A stretch of DNA of 7,874 nt from JBDSLU01 sp039916225 (lineage in GTDB: Bacteria > Acidobacteriota > Vicinamibacteria > Vicinamibacterales > Vicinamibacteraceae). The position numbers were made by a program, and so were the translations under genes. Shown here in pieces: positions 1 through 6,129 of the stretch. Where the stretch lies: contig JBDSLU010000028.1 in assembly GCA_039916225.1 (NCBI GenBank), positions 1 to 7,874 on the forward strand. Direction: 5' to 3'. Every line of letters begins with the position of its first letter. Position 1 is the first letter of the stretch. Under the pieces are notes generated by a model, which was given only the letters and a program-made list of their open reading frames with translations, searched no databases and was not told the DNA's origin.

Positions 1-884
1 GCGGCTACCGCGCGCTCCAGATCGCAATTGGTGGCGGCGACGACACGGACGTCGACGCGGACTTCGGACAGGCCGCCGAGGCGGGAGAACTCGCCGTCCT
101 GCAGCACCTGCAGGAGCTTGGCCTGGAGGGACCCGCTCATCTCCCCGATCTCGTCGAGGAAGATGGTGCCCTCGTCGGCGGCTTCGAACTTCCCCGGCTT
201 GGCCTGATGGGCCCCTGTGAACGCGCCGCGCTCGAACCCGAACAGCTCGGACTCGAGCAGGTCGGCCGGCAGCGCCGCGCAGTTGACCTTGACGAATGGC
301 TTGTCGCGGCGCATCGAGTACCAGCGCAGGCCGCGGGCGACCAGCTCCTTGCCGGTACCGGTTTCCCCGCGGACCAGCACGGTGACTTCGGCGTCGGCGA
401 CGCGCTCGACCAGCGCCCGGACAGCGACCATTTTGTCGCTCGTCCCGAGCAGGAGCGCCTCGAGGGTCGGCGGTCGACCCTCAGCGACGCCGGGCGGGAG
501 CGCCGGGCGGTGGCGTAGCGCGGCGGCGAGAGCGGCCTCCAGTTCGCGGCCGTCGAACGGACGGGCGATCAGGGTTGCCGCGGGCCCGCTCTGTTCGAGG
601 ATCGGGAAGAGCTGGCGGTCGGCAATGACGACGATCGGGACACGCCGATCGATTTCGCGGAACGTCGCCAGCATGTCGAGGGCGGCGCGGCCCGCGACGT
701 TGAGGATGACGGCGCCGGGGCGGCCGTTCTCGAACCGCGGCACCGCCTCGTCGGGGCCGACCGCGAGGGCGCGATACCCACGACCGGCCAGGAAACCGCT
801 GAGCACGTTGCGCGTGCTGCTTTCACTCTCGACCACCAGGATGTGTTCCGGCCGCTTCTCTGGTGCCGTCCGCATGCTCGCCAT
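1..884 (-). CDS. Sigma-54-dependent NtrC-family activator with degenerate receiver (partial, C-terminus off the left edge)
   Basis: An ATPase that remodels sigma-54 RNA polymerase to open promoters; 294 residues are visible. Residues 13-125 have the layout of a response-regulator receiver (ILVV strand near 15-18, ARPF near 107-110), but the key positions are changed. The acidic pair is E19/S20, the phospho-acceptor Asp is N62, the Thr/Ser is A88 and the Lys is R108, so classical phosphorylation is unlikely. The AAA+ core looks complete as far as it goes: Walker A GETGTGKE at 173-180, the sigma-54 contact loop GAFTGA at 220-225, Walker B IFLDEIGE at 241-248, and VAATN at 282-286. The rest of the ATPase domain and the expected Fis-type helix-turn-helix lie beyond base 1. 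ATG 884 is chosen; an in-frame ATG at 875 is an alternative, and neither has a strong Shine-Dalgarno. A sigma-54 promoter sits 42 bp upstream. It resembles PrsR-type regulators of exosortase systems only by context. Confidence 0.93.
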   Translation of the reverse strand, partial: MASMRTAPEKRPEHILVVESESSTRNVLSGFLAGRGYRALAVGPDEAVPRFENGRPGAVILNVAGRAALDMLATFREIDRRVPIVVIADRQLFPILEQSGPAATLIARPFDGRELEAALAAALRHRPALPPGVAEGRPPTLEALLLGTSDKMVAVRALVERVADAEVTVLVRGETGTGKELVARGLRWYSMRRDKPFVKVNCAALPADLLESELFGFERGAFTGAHQAKPGKFEAADEGTIFLDEIGEMSGSLQAKLLQVLQDGEFSRLGGLSEVRVDVRVVAATNCDLERAVA

Positions 885-925
885 GTGCTTCAGCTCTGCC
901 TCTGTGAAATACCCGCCCCTTTCAG

Positions 926-941
926 AGCAATCGGAATGCCA
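926..941 (-). promoter_or_regulatory. Sigma-54 (-24/-12) promoter of the activator gene
   Basis: Read on the minus strand the site is TGGCATTCCGATTGCT. Against the consensus TGGCACG-N4-TTGCW it matches TGGCA and TTGCT, with the required GG-N10-GC spacing (GG at 940-939, GC at 928-927). Transcription would begin near 915, giving a leader of about 31 nt to ATG 884. Because the gene it serves encodes a sigma-54 activator, positive autoregulation is the simple inference. Confidence 0.65.
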
Positions 942-972
942 CGCTGAGTGGCGCGTGAACGGCAGCAAAACA

Positions 973-994
973 TGACGTCGGTCACGTCGCCGAC
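973..994. promoter_or_regulatory. Nested inverted repeats, candidate activator-binding site
   Basis: TGAC (973-976) and GTCA (981-984) form a dyad with a 4-bp spacer. Overlapping it, GTCGG (977-981) and CCGAC (990-994) form a second dyad with an 8-bp spacer. They lie in the gap between divergent genes, upstream of both sigma-54-like promoters. Binding by the neighbouring activator is inferred from position only; short dyads arise easily in GC-rich DNA. Confidence 0.25.
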
Positions 995-1030
995 ACATCC
1001 GAGCGTAGAGAATCGCTACACACGGGGCAT

Positions 1031-1045
1031 CGAAGGTGCACTTCG
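1031..1045. promoter_or_regulatory. 15-bp inverted repeat, candidate enhancer (UAS) for the sigma-54 activator
   Basis: CGAAG (1031-1035) and CTTCG (1041-1045) are perfect reverse complements around a 5-bp centre. The dyad lies about 125 bp upstream of the predicted minus-strand start near 915 and about 150 bp upstream of the predicted plus-strand start near 1189. That is the usual distance range for enhancer sites of NtrC-family activators, so one site could serve both genes. The binding role is inference. Confidence 0.3.
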
Positions 1046-1162
1046 TGGCTGAGTGCGGCACAACCTCGGCAGGAGTGGTCATCTCCGGGTGTTTTCTGGA
1101 AATGCGTCGCCGCTCGAGGACGCCGCCGGCCTGCTGGACCGCATCCGCACGCTATTCCGCCG

Positions 1163-1178
1163 TGGCATGCGGCTTGTA
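1163..1178 (+). promoter_or_regulatory. Candidate sigma-54 promoter of the small-protein/flippase operon
   Basis: TGGCATGCGGCTTGTA matches the consensus TGGCACG-N4-TTGCW at 14 of 16 positions counting the free spacer. It has the correct GG position but GT instead of GC at the -12 element. Predicted transcription start is near 1189, 20 bp before ATG 1209. It shares the TGGCAT block with the better site on the opposite strand at 926-941. The changed -12 C lowers confidence. Confidence 0.4.
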
Positions 1179-1208
1179 GTGTGGAGCCTCGACTGGATTC
1201 GATCCGCC

Positions 1209-1472
1209 ATGAACAAAGACAAGTCCTCCGCCAAGCCCCACGAAAAGTCTTATACCCTTGTGATCGCCGTTTCGTTCGTGATCGCCGTCATGATGCCGTT
1301 CGTCCGCGCCCTCGCCACCGGAGACACGCAAGTCGCAGCCGCGTACGCGACCGCCGCCCCGGCTCCTGCCGCGCATGCCGCCCTGCCCAGTGGCGGCGCC
1401 GATGAACTGTCGTTGCTCGTCGTCGGCGTGTTCCTGCTCGGCCTGGGTTCGGTCCTTCGCAGGGTCGCGTGA
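1209..1472 (+). CDS. Small secreted protein with PEP-CTERM-like C-terminal helix
   Basis: An 87-residue protein of unknown function. The N-terminus is basic (KDK, K9, K14), followed by a hydrophobic segment at about 16-34 ending in an ALA-T signal-peptidase-like site. Next comes an Ala/Pro-rich linker (about 42-62) with LPSGG, then a second hydrophobic helix (about 67-83) ending in an RR pair near the C-terminus. That order (signal peptide, short motif, helix, basic end) is the architecture of exosortase substrates, but the PEP box itself is not canonical, so it may instead be a simple two-helix membrane protein. ATG 1209 is preferred over upstream in-frame GTGs because the candidate sigma-54 promoter lies between them; no clear Shine-Dalgarno is seen. 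Its stop overlaps the flippase start (GTGA), implying co-translation. Confidence 0.7.
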   Translation: MNKDKSSAKPHEKSYTLVIAVSFVIAVMMPFVRALATGDTQVAAAYATAAPAPAAHAALPSGGADELSLLVVGVFLLGLGSVLRRVA

Positions 1473-3052
1473 CGGACCAGGCGGAACCAAGTCCGTCGCT
1501 GACCAGCCAGGCCGTCTGGCTGATGGCGGCCAAGACCATCAGCTTCGCCTTCGCCGTCGCGCTCCCGCTGCTGCTCGTGCGACGCCTGTCGCAGCAGGAT
1601 CTCGGCCTCTACAAGCAGGCCTTCTTCGTGGTCATCACGGGGATGAACCTGCTGCCGGTCGGGTTCGCGATGAGCGCGTTCTACTTCCTGCCGCGCGAAC
1701 CCACCCGACAACCCGCGGTCATCGCCAACATCCTGGCCTTCATGGGCACGATGGGCGGGCTGGCCGCGGTGCTGCTGCTGGTATGGCCGGGTTTTCTGGT
1801 GTGGCTCTTCGGGACGCCCGAGCTCGCCGGCCTGGCCCGGCTGCTGGGCATCGTGGTGCTGCTCTGGACGATCGGCTCGTTCCTGGAGTTCATCACGGTG
1901 GCCGTCCAGGACGTTCGCGCCTCGACCGCGTTCATCGTCCTGGCCCAGTTCAGCAAGACCGGGCTGTTGATGGGGGCGGCCGCGATCTTCGGGACGGTGC
2001 GGGCGCTGGTCATCGCCGCCCTGTTCCAAGGCGTGGTGCAGATCACCGTGATGGTGCTCTACCTGCGCCGGCGCTTCCCCCAGTTCTGGCGATCGTTCGA
2101 CTGGCCGCTGCTGCGACGCCAGGGGGCCTACGCCCTGCCGCTGGGCCTGTCGTCGATGGTCATCCTGCTGCAGGACACCCTGCACCACCTGTTCGTCAGC
2201 CATGCCTTCGGACCGGCCGGCTACGCGATCTACTCGGTCGGTGTGACGCAGCTGCCGCTCGTCGGCATCCTGCGCGAGTCGGCGGGCGCCGTCATGCTGC
2301 CGCGCATCAACAAGCTGGAGAGCGAGAACGGCCGGCTCGAGATCCTCGATCTCGTGGCCCGGGCGGCCCGGAAGCTGGCGCTGGTCTACTTCCCGCTGTC
2401 GGCGTTCCTGCTGGTCGTCGGCCGCGAGGTCGTCGTCTTCCTGTTCACGCGCCAATACGAAGCGAGCTGGCCGATCTTCGCCATCGCCGTAATGATCCTG
2501 CCGATGAACGCGATCGTCCTCGACCCGGCGACGCGGGCGCACAGCGAGCGTTTCTTCTTCCTGCGGCTGCGCCTCGCGGTGCTCGGCGTCCTGACGACTG
2601 TTCTGGCCCTCTACGCCTCGCAACTGGGGCTGGTCGGGGTGATGGCCTCGGTGTTCATCGCGATCGCGTCGATCTGGCTCGTCGGCGTGTGGCGGATGTG
2701 GCGGCTGCTGCAAGTCGGGCCGACGGAGCTGCGCGCCTTCGCTCCGATCGGCTGGATCGCCGTATCGACGGTCGCCGGGGCCTCCGTGGCCGCGGTTGTG
2801 CGGATGTTCGTCGTGGGGAGACCTGGCTGGCAGGTGATCGCGACGTGCGCGGCGGCCTTCGGCGTGGTCTACGCCAGCGGCTTGCACCTGTCCGGCGTGC
2901 TCGCGACAGCGGAGCTGCGGTCGTTGTGGCAGGACGTGCGCAGTGTCTCCGCTGGCCTCGGCGCGATCGGGGCCGGACTCCGACGGCGGCCGCGTCCGCA
3001 GGCACCGTCCGATCCGACGGCACCTACTCCCGTCGATCTGGCCGCCCGCTAG
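1469..3052 (+). CDS. Polysaccharide flippase, Wzx/RfbX-like (MOP superfamily)
   Basis: A 527-residue integral membrane protein expected to flip lipid-linked glycan units across the inner membrane. About 14 hydrophobic helices are visible, near residues 14-37, 50-73, 84-112, 121-143, 153-173, 178-199, 220-240, 250-270, 305-325, 334-352, 366-386, 388-408, 427-449 and 455-475. The segment RRLSQQDLGLYKQ at 38-50, after the first helix, is typical of Wzx-like transporters. The last 50 residues form a Pro/Arg-rich cytoplasmic tail. The length is normal to slightly long for the family. The start is GTG 1469, overlapping the previous stop as GTGA, with AGGG at 1461-1464 as a weak ribosome site. Its TAG shares a CTAG with the convergent glycosyltransferase stop. 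Family assignment is strong; the substrate is unknown. Confidence 0.92.
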   Translation: MTDQAEPSPSLTSQAVWLMAAKTISFAFAVALPLLLVRRLSQQDLGLYKQAFFVVITGMNLLPVGFAMSAFYFLPREPTRQPAVIANILAFMGTMGGLAAVLLLVWPGFLVWLFGTPELAGLARLLGIVVLLWTIGSFLEFITVAVQDVRASTAFIVLAQFSKTGLLMGAAAIFGTVRALVIAALFQGVVQITVMVLYLRRRFPQFWRSFDWPLLRRQGAYALPLGLSSMVILLQDTLHHLFVSHAFGPAGYAIYSVGVTQLPLVGILRESAGAVMLPRINKLESENGRLEILDLVARAARKLALVYFPLSAFLLVVGREVVVFLFTRQYEASWPIFAIAVMILPMNAIVLDPATRAHSERFFFLRLRLAVLGVLTTVLALYASQLGLVGVMASVFIAIASIWLVGVWRMWRLLQVGPTELRAFAPIGWIAVSTVAGASVAAVVRMFVVGRPGWQVIATCAAAFGVVYASGLHLSGVLATAELRSLWQDVRSVSAGLGAIGAGLRRRPRPQAPSDPTAPTPVDLAAR

Positions 3053-3996
3053 CGGAGCGCCTGTGGGCCACGGCGCCAGCGGTACAGCGCGACCGCGGCC
3101 GACGGCGCGATCGCGAGCAGGCGGACGATCGCGGCGAGCTTGAAGCCGGGTACGGTCCGCGCCGCTTTGGTCAGTTCCCGGTGGGCCCCCGTCGCGTCGC
3201 CCGTTGCCAGCAGCCGATGCCCTTCGGCGAGCGCCATCTCGGCCTCGCACCGGAGATCCGCCGCCTCCGCCAGCTGCCGTACCTCGTCACTGACCGCCGC
3301 GGTCGCGATGAAGCGGCGCCGTACGGCAATCTGCGCGCGCAGCATGCTGGTGGGCACCGCCGACAGGCTCGTCGGATGCAGACGACGCCGGCCGAGCACC
3401 GCCGGGTTGTAGCGCAGGCGGCCATGGGCGGCCAGCTTCAGCCACAGGTCGTAGTCTTCACCGAGTCGCAGCCCATCGTCGAAGGCCCCCACCGCGACGA
3501 CGGCCTGGCGTTTGGCTACGGTCGTCGACGTGACCACGACGCACCGGCCGAGGAGCACTGCTGCCAGGGTGCAGTCGGGCGGCGGCGGTTCCATCGTCAT
3601 CAGCGTGGCGGCGCCCGCTCCCATGCCGAACGGCTGTGAATCGGCCCAGAGGAGGACGACCTCCGGTTCGCGCGCCAGAAGGGCGAGCTGTTCGGCGAGG
3701 AACGTCGGCGCCCACAGATCGTCGCCGTCGAGGAACGCGAGATATTCCCCCGATGACGCGGCGATCGCGGTGTTGCGGGCGTTGGCGGCGCCGCCCTGCG
3801 GCTGTTCGATGTATCGGATGCGATCACGATAGGGGGCGATCGCGGCGCGCAGGTCCGGCGTGTCCGGGGAGCCGTCGTTGACGACGACGATTTCGAAATC
3901 CTGGAACGTCTGGGCGAGAGCGGAGTCCAGCGTCTCCGCGATGTACGGGGCGGTGCGGAATGCGGGAACGATGACGCTGACAGTGGGGTGGGGCAT
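3049..3996 (-). CDS. Glycosyltransferase family 2
   Basis: A 315-residue cytoplasmic GT-A-fold enzyme predicted to transfer a sugar from a nucleotide donor to the growing glycan. The N-terminal nucleotide-binding strand is VSVIVPAFR (6-14). VVNDGS is at 38-43 and GGAANARN at 68-75. The metal-binding DxD region is LDGDDLW (89-95), and the catalytic-base region is GEDYDLWLKL (179-188). HPTS (207-210) closes the conserved domain. The last 100 residues contain an alpha-helical stretch and a hydrophobic segment near 275-297 that could associate with the membrane. It follows the pyruvyl transferase gene after 12 bp on the same strand with no strong Shine-Dalgarno, so coupled expression is likely. 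The donor and acceptor cannot be read from sequence. Confidence 0.93.
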   Translation of the reverse strand: MPHPTVSVIVPAFRTAPYIAETLDSALAQTFQDFEIVVVNDGSPDTPDLRAAIAPYRDRIRYIEQPQGGAANARNTAIAASSGEYLAFLDGDDLWAPTFLAEQLALLAREPEVVLLWADSQPFGMGAGAATLMTMEPPPPDCTLAAVLLGRCVVVTSTTVAKRQAVVAVGAFDDGLRLGEDYDLWLKLAAHGRLRYNPAVLGRRRLHPTSLSAVPTSMLRAQIAVRRRFIATAAVSDEVRQLAEAADLRCEAEMALAEGHRLLATGDATGAHRELTKAARTVPGFKLAAIVRLLAIAPSAAVALYRWRRGPQALR

Positions 3997-4008
3997 GAGG
4001 TCGCTCGG

Positions 4009-5154
4009 TTACGCCTGGAAGGCGATGTCCATCCAATCGTGCGGGGGCGGCTCGCCGGCACCATCGCGACGCCCGTCGAGGGCGTCCTCGAGCCGGGCCC
4101 GGCACGACTCCGGACGATCGAGGTCGGCGGCGTCGATGACCGTGACGCCGCGCTGGCGCGCGAACTCGAGCAGCTTGCGGTCGTAGGCCATGATCGCCGT
4201 CGGCGCGCCGAACGCCTCGGCCAGGACGGCCGCGTGCAGGCGCATCGCGACCACCAGCGATGCCCCGCGGAAGAGCGTGGCGATCCGCGTCACGTCCACC
4301 GTCCAGGGCAGGAACTCGATGGCGTCACGTCGCCGCATCCGCGCCGCGACGGCCTGGTGCAGCGTGTCGTCGTCCTCGGTGTCGTGCTGCTGGAACGGCA
4401 GAAAGCCGATCCGCAGCCCGCGCGCGGCGAGGGCGTCCAGGGCCGACGCGAGTTGCTGCAGGCGCGGCTCGGGCATCGCGAAACGCCCGAACGCATCGGG
4501 GTTGCCGCGGAGGCAGACCAGCACGTAGGGCGCCGGGCGGGGCGACGTCAGCGGTGCCGCGCACTCCGCGGGAAACAGGCGGGGCATGGACAGCACGATG
4601 TCGCCGGCGAAGTAGGTCTGGACCGGACCGCGCGCCGCCAGCGCGACGTCGTAGCCGCGGCGGTCGCGGACCACCACCTGGCGGGCCCGGCCCAGCACGT
4701 AGCGCAGGATGCGCCTGCCGTAGCCGGTCGTCGGCGGCCCGATGCCGGCGTTCAGCACGTACCACGGCGTCCCGAACGCCTTGGCGACGAAGTACTTTTC
4801 CGTGGCGAAGGAGAAGTGCCGCCAGCCGCGATCGTCGCGCAGGACGTCGCCGCCGCCGCCGACGAGCCCATCGAAGCGGCGCAGTTGACGAATCAGGCGG
4901 AAGGCGGAGCCACGACCCCAGGCGTCGTACCACGCCCACTGCCCAAGCAGCGGCACGTTGCGCAACGCCGGCAGGGCGCTGGTCCGTTCGCATTCCTCCG
5001 GCCGCTCGGAGAGCACCGTGACATGCGGGTGTACAGAATCCATCCAACGGACGAGACAGCGCAGCATGAGCTCATCGCCCACATTGCGCACGCCATAAAA
5101 CCCTGCCAACAATAGGCGAGGTGTGGCGGACGATGCAGAAACCGGTGTCGTCAT
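4009..5154 (-). CDS. Polysaccharide pyruvyl transferase family protein (CsaB/WcaK-like)
   Basis: A 381-residue member of the family that transfers pyruvate from phosphoenolpyruvate as a ketal onto sugars of cell-wall or capsular polymers. Family signatures are GFYGVRNVGDE (18-28), the glycine run VGGGGD (98-103), NAGIGP (135-140), VRDRRG (162-167), AGDIVLS (183-189), FLPFQQHDTEDD (251-262) and MRLHAAVLAEAFGAP (304-318). The length is usual for the family. ATG 5154 is chosen because the conserved domain begins a few residues later; it lacks a Shine-Dalgarno, and an in-frame TTG at 5205 would add only unrelated residues and run into the divergent gene's leader. It heads a two-gene unit with the family 2 glycosyltransferase. 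Pyruvylation is inferred from the family; some members have other roles. Confidence 0.92.
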   Translation of the reverse strand: MTTPVSASSATPRLLLAGFYGVRNVGDELMLRCLVRWMDSVHPHVTVLSERPEECERTSALPALRNVPLLGQWAWYDAWGRGSAFRLIRQLRRFDGLVGGGGDVLRDDRGWRHFSFATEKYFVAKAFGTPWYVLNAGIGPPTTGYGRRILRYVLGRARQVVVRDRRGYDVALAARGPVQTYFAGDIVLSMPRLFPAECAAPLTSPRPAPYVLVCLRGNPDAFGRFAMPEPRLQQLASALDALAARGLRIGFLPFQQHDTEDDDTLHQAVAARMRRRDAIEFLPWTVDVTRIATLFRGASLVVAMRLHAAVLAEAFGAPTAIMAYDRKLLEFARQRGVTVIDAADLDRPESCRARLEDALDGRRDGAGEPPPHDWMDIAFQA

Positions 5155-5233
5155 CGAGGGGTGAAAGGCAGGCCGAGACGCGTGGTGCCCACAGAGCCGC
5201 AGCAAAGTCCGGGCCGGAGCGGTTCAGGCCGAT

Positions 5234-5240
5234 CGAGAGG
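5234..5240 (+). promoter_or_regulatory. Ribosome binding site that sets the start at GTG 5248
   Basis: GAGAGG (with the following G) lies 7 bp before GTG 5248. The farther in-frame GTG at 5161 has no such site, would nearly abut the divergent ATG at 5154, and would add 29 Arg/Gly/Pro-rich residues. The site therefore supports the shorter protein and a 93-bp divergent promoter gap (5155-5247), in which no convincing -35/-10 pair was seen. Confidence 0.6.
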
Positions 5241-5247
5241 GCTCCTC

Positions 5248-6129
5248 GTGCGTGAACCTGCATGCCGGTGGAAGCTGGTCGGTTCGTTTTCCCTTATCCA
5301 GCAGATCCGGCTCGTCCACGCCTTGGCCGAGTCGGGCTGCGATATTGCCATTCCCGTCGACGAGCTCGACAAGTTCGGCATCCTGCGCGACACGTTCGGC
5401 CTCCAGCTCGCCGTTGCCAATGCGTCGGATCGGTCGCTGTCGCCATTCGTCACGATCGACCATGCGACTCCGTCGACCGCCGTCGGGGAGATCGTGCGGC
5501 CGCTGATTTTCCCGCGGGCCATCGCCGAGCACTGCCGCACGCTCTGGCCGACGACCCGGGCGCACCGCTATTCGTTCGCCGGACTCCTGACGGACAGCCG
5601 CCGGGCCCTCCTCGAGGCGTGGCTGGCCGGCGGAGCGATGGCGCCGTCGCGTCTCGCCGCCAAAAGCCGCCTGAGTGACTTCATCCGCCGGCAAGTGATC
5701 CGCTGGCGCGGCGCCGATCGGCAGCGCCGCATCGGCGACGTCACCGTCTGGTCGTCGGAGCGCGGTCGCCGCTTCCCGACCAAGGCGTGGGACGAAGATT
5801 ACTTCAGGATGCTCGCCGATTCGGCATCCGTGCTGTGTCCGAGCGGCGACTACGTCTGGTCGTACCGCTTCTTCGAGGCCTGCTTGTGCGGCGCGATGCC
5901 GATCGTCGAGCAGGCGTCACCGTTGTACGACGGGTTCCGGTATCGCCTCATGACGGATGCCCGCGACGGCGGGCCATGGTCGGTCGCCGACGCCGAGCAC
6001 AACTACCGCACCTGCACCGATCGCATCGTCGTCCCGGCCGGCCAGCTCGATCGCGAGCTGACCAGACTGGCGGCGCTGCCGGCGTCGGTCAGCGCGGTTC
6101 CAGTACGCAGCGCACTGCCGCCGTCGTGA
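5248..6129 (+). CDS. Exostosin-like glycosyltransferase
   Basis: A 293-residue cytoplasmic protein with no signal peptide or membrane helix. Two regions recall exostosin/GT47 and related GT-B enzymes: RYSFAGLLTDSRR (107-119), similar to the 'SF.G..T..RR' segment, and a C-terminal nucleotide-sugar-binding block at about 184-221. That block contains LADSASVLCPSGD, RFFEACLCG and AMPIVE, matching the family's pattern of 'CP.G......R..EA...G..PV'. It is shorter than most exostosin-family proteins, with an N-terminal half of weak resemblance. The first residues (from GTG 5248) lead into a helix SLIQQIRLVHALAESG. It is divergent from the pyruvyl transferase and overlaps the convergent methyltransferase by 41 bp. 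Sugar transfer is inferred from remote motif similarity and from the locus. Confidence 0.75.
   Translation: MREPACRWKLVGSFSLIQQIRLVHALAESGCDIAIPVDELDKFGILRDTFGLQLAVANASDRSLSPFVTIDHATPSTAVGEIVRPLIFPRAIAEHCRTLWPTTRAHRYSFAGLLTDSRRALLEAWLAGGAMAPSRLAAKSRLSDFIRRQVIRWRGADRQRRIGDVTVWSSERGRRFPTKAWDEDYFRMLADSASVLCPSGDYVWSYRFFEACLCGAMPIVEQASPLYDGFRYRLMTDARDGGPWSVADAEHNYRTCTDRIVVPAGQLDRELTRLAALPASVSAVPVRSALPPS

Noticed and set aside
949..963. Second plus-strand GG-N10-GC match (TGGCGCG then CGGC)
   Set aside because: Spacing fits, but the -12 TT and much of the -24 box do not; it lies about 245 bp before the nearest plus-strand gene, and such matches are frequent in GC-rich DNA.
217..975. 252-codon open frame on the plus strand opposite the sigma-54 activator
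   Set aside because: Its product is Ser/Arg/Ala-rich with no domain, and the opposite strand carries clear AAA+ motifs; it is a GC-rich antisense shadow.
1053..1208. N-terminal extension of the small protein to an upstream GTG
   Set aside because: It would put a charged segment before the signal peptide and cover the candidate sigma-54 promoter; ATG 1209 directly precedes a normal basic-hydrophobic leader.
1250..3250. 666-codon minus-strand frame opposite the flippase
   Set aside because: The product is a charged Arg/Asp/Gln/His-rich low-complexity string typical of antisense GC-rich sequence; the plus strand encodes a coherent 14-helix protein.
1375..3639. 754-codon plus-strand frame running through two real genes
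   Set aside because: It crosses the flippase in another frame and the glycosyltransferase antisense; it is Arg/Gly/Ala-rich with no recognisable domain.
3988..5115. 375-codon plus-strand frame opposite the pyruvyl transferase
   Set aside because: Low-complexity shadow; the minus strand has well-conserved family motifs across its full length.
5161..5247. Longer start (GTG 5161) for the exostosin-like protein
   Set aside because: It lacks a ribosome site, adds Arg/Gly/Pro-rich residues with no domain, and would leave only 6 bp to the divergent ATG at 5154.
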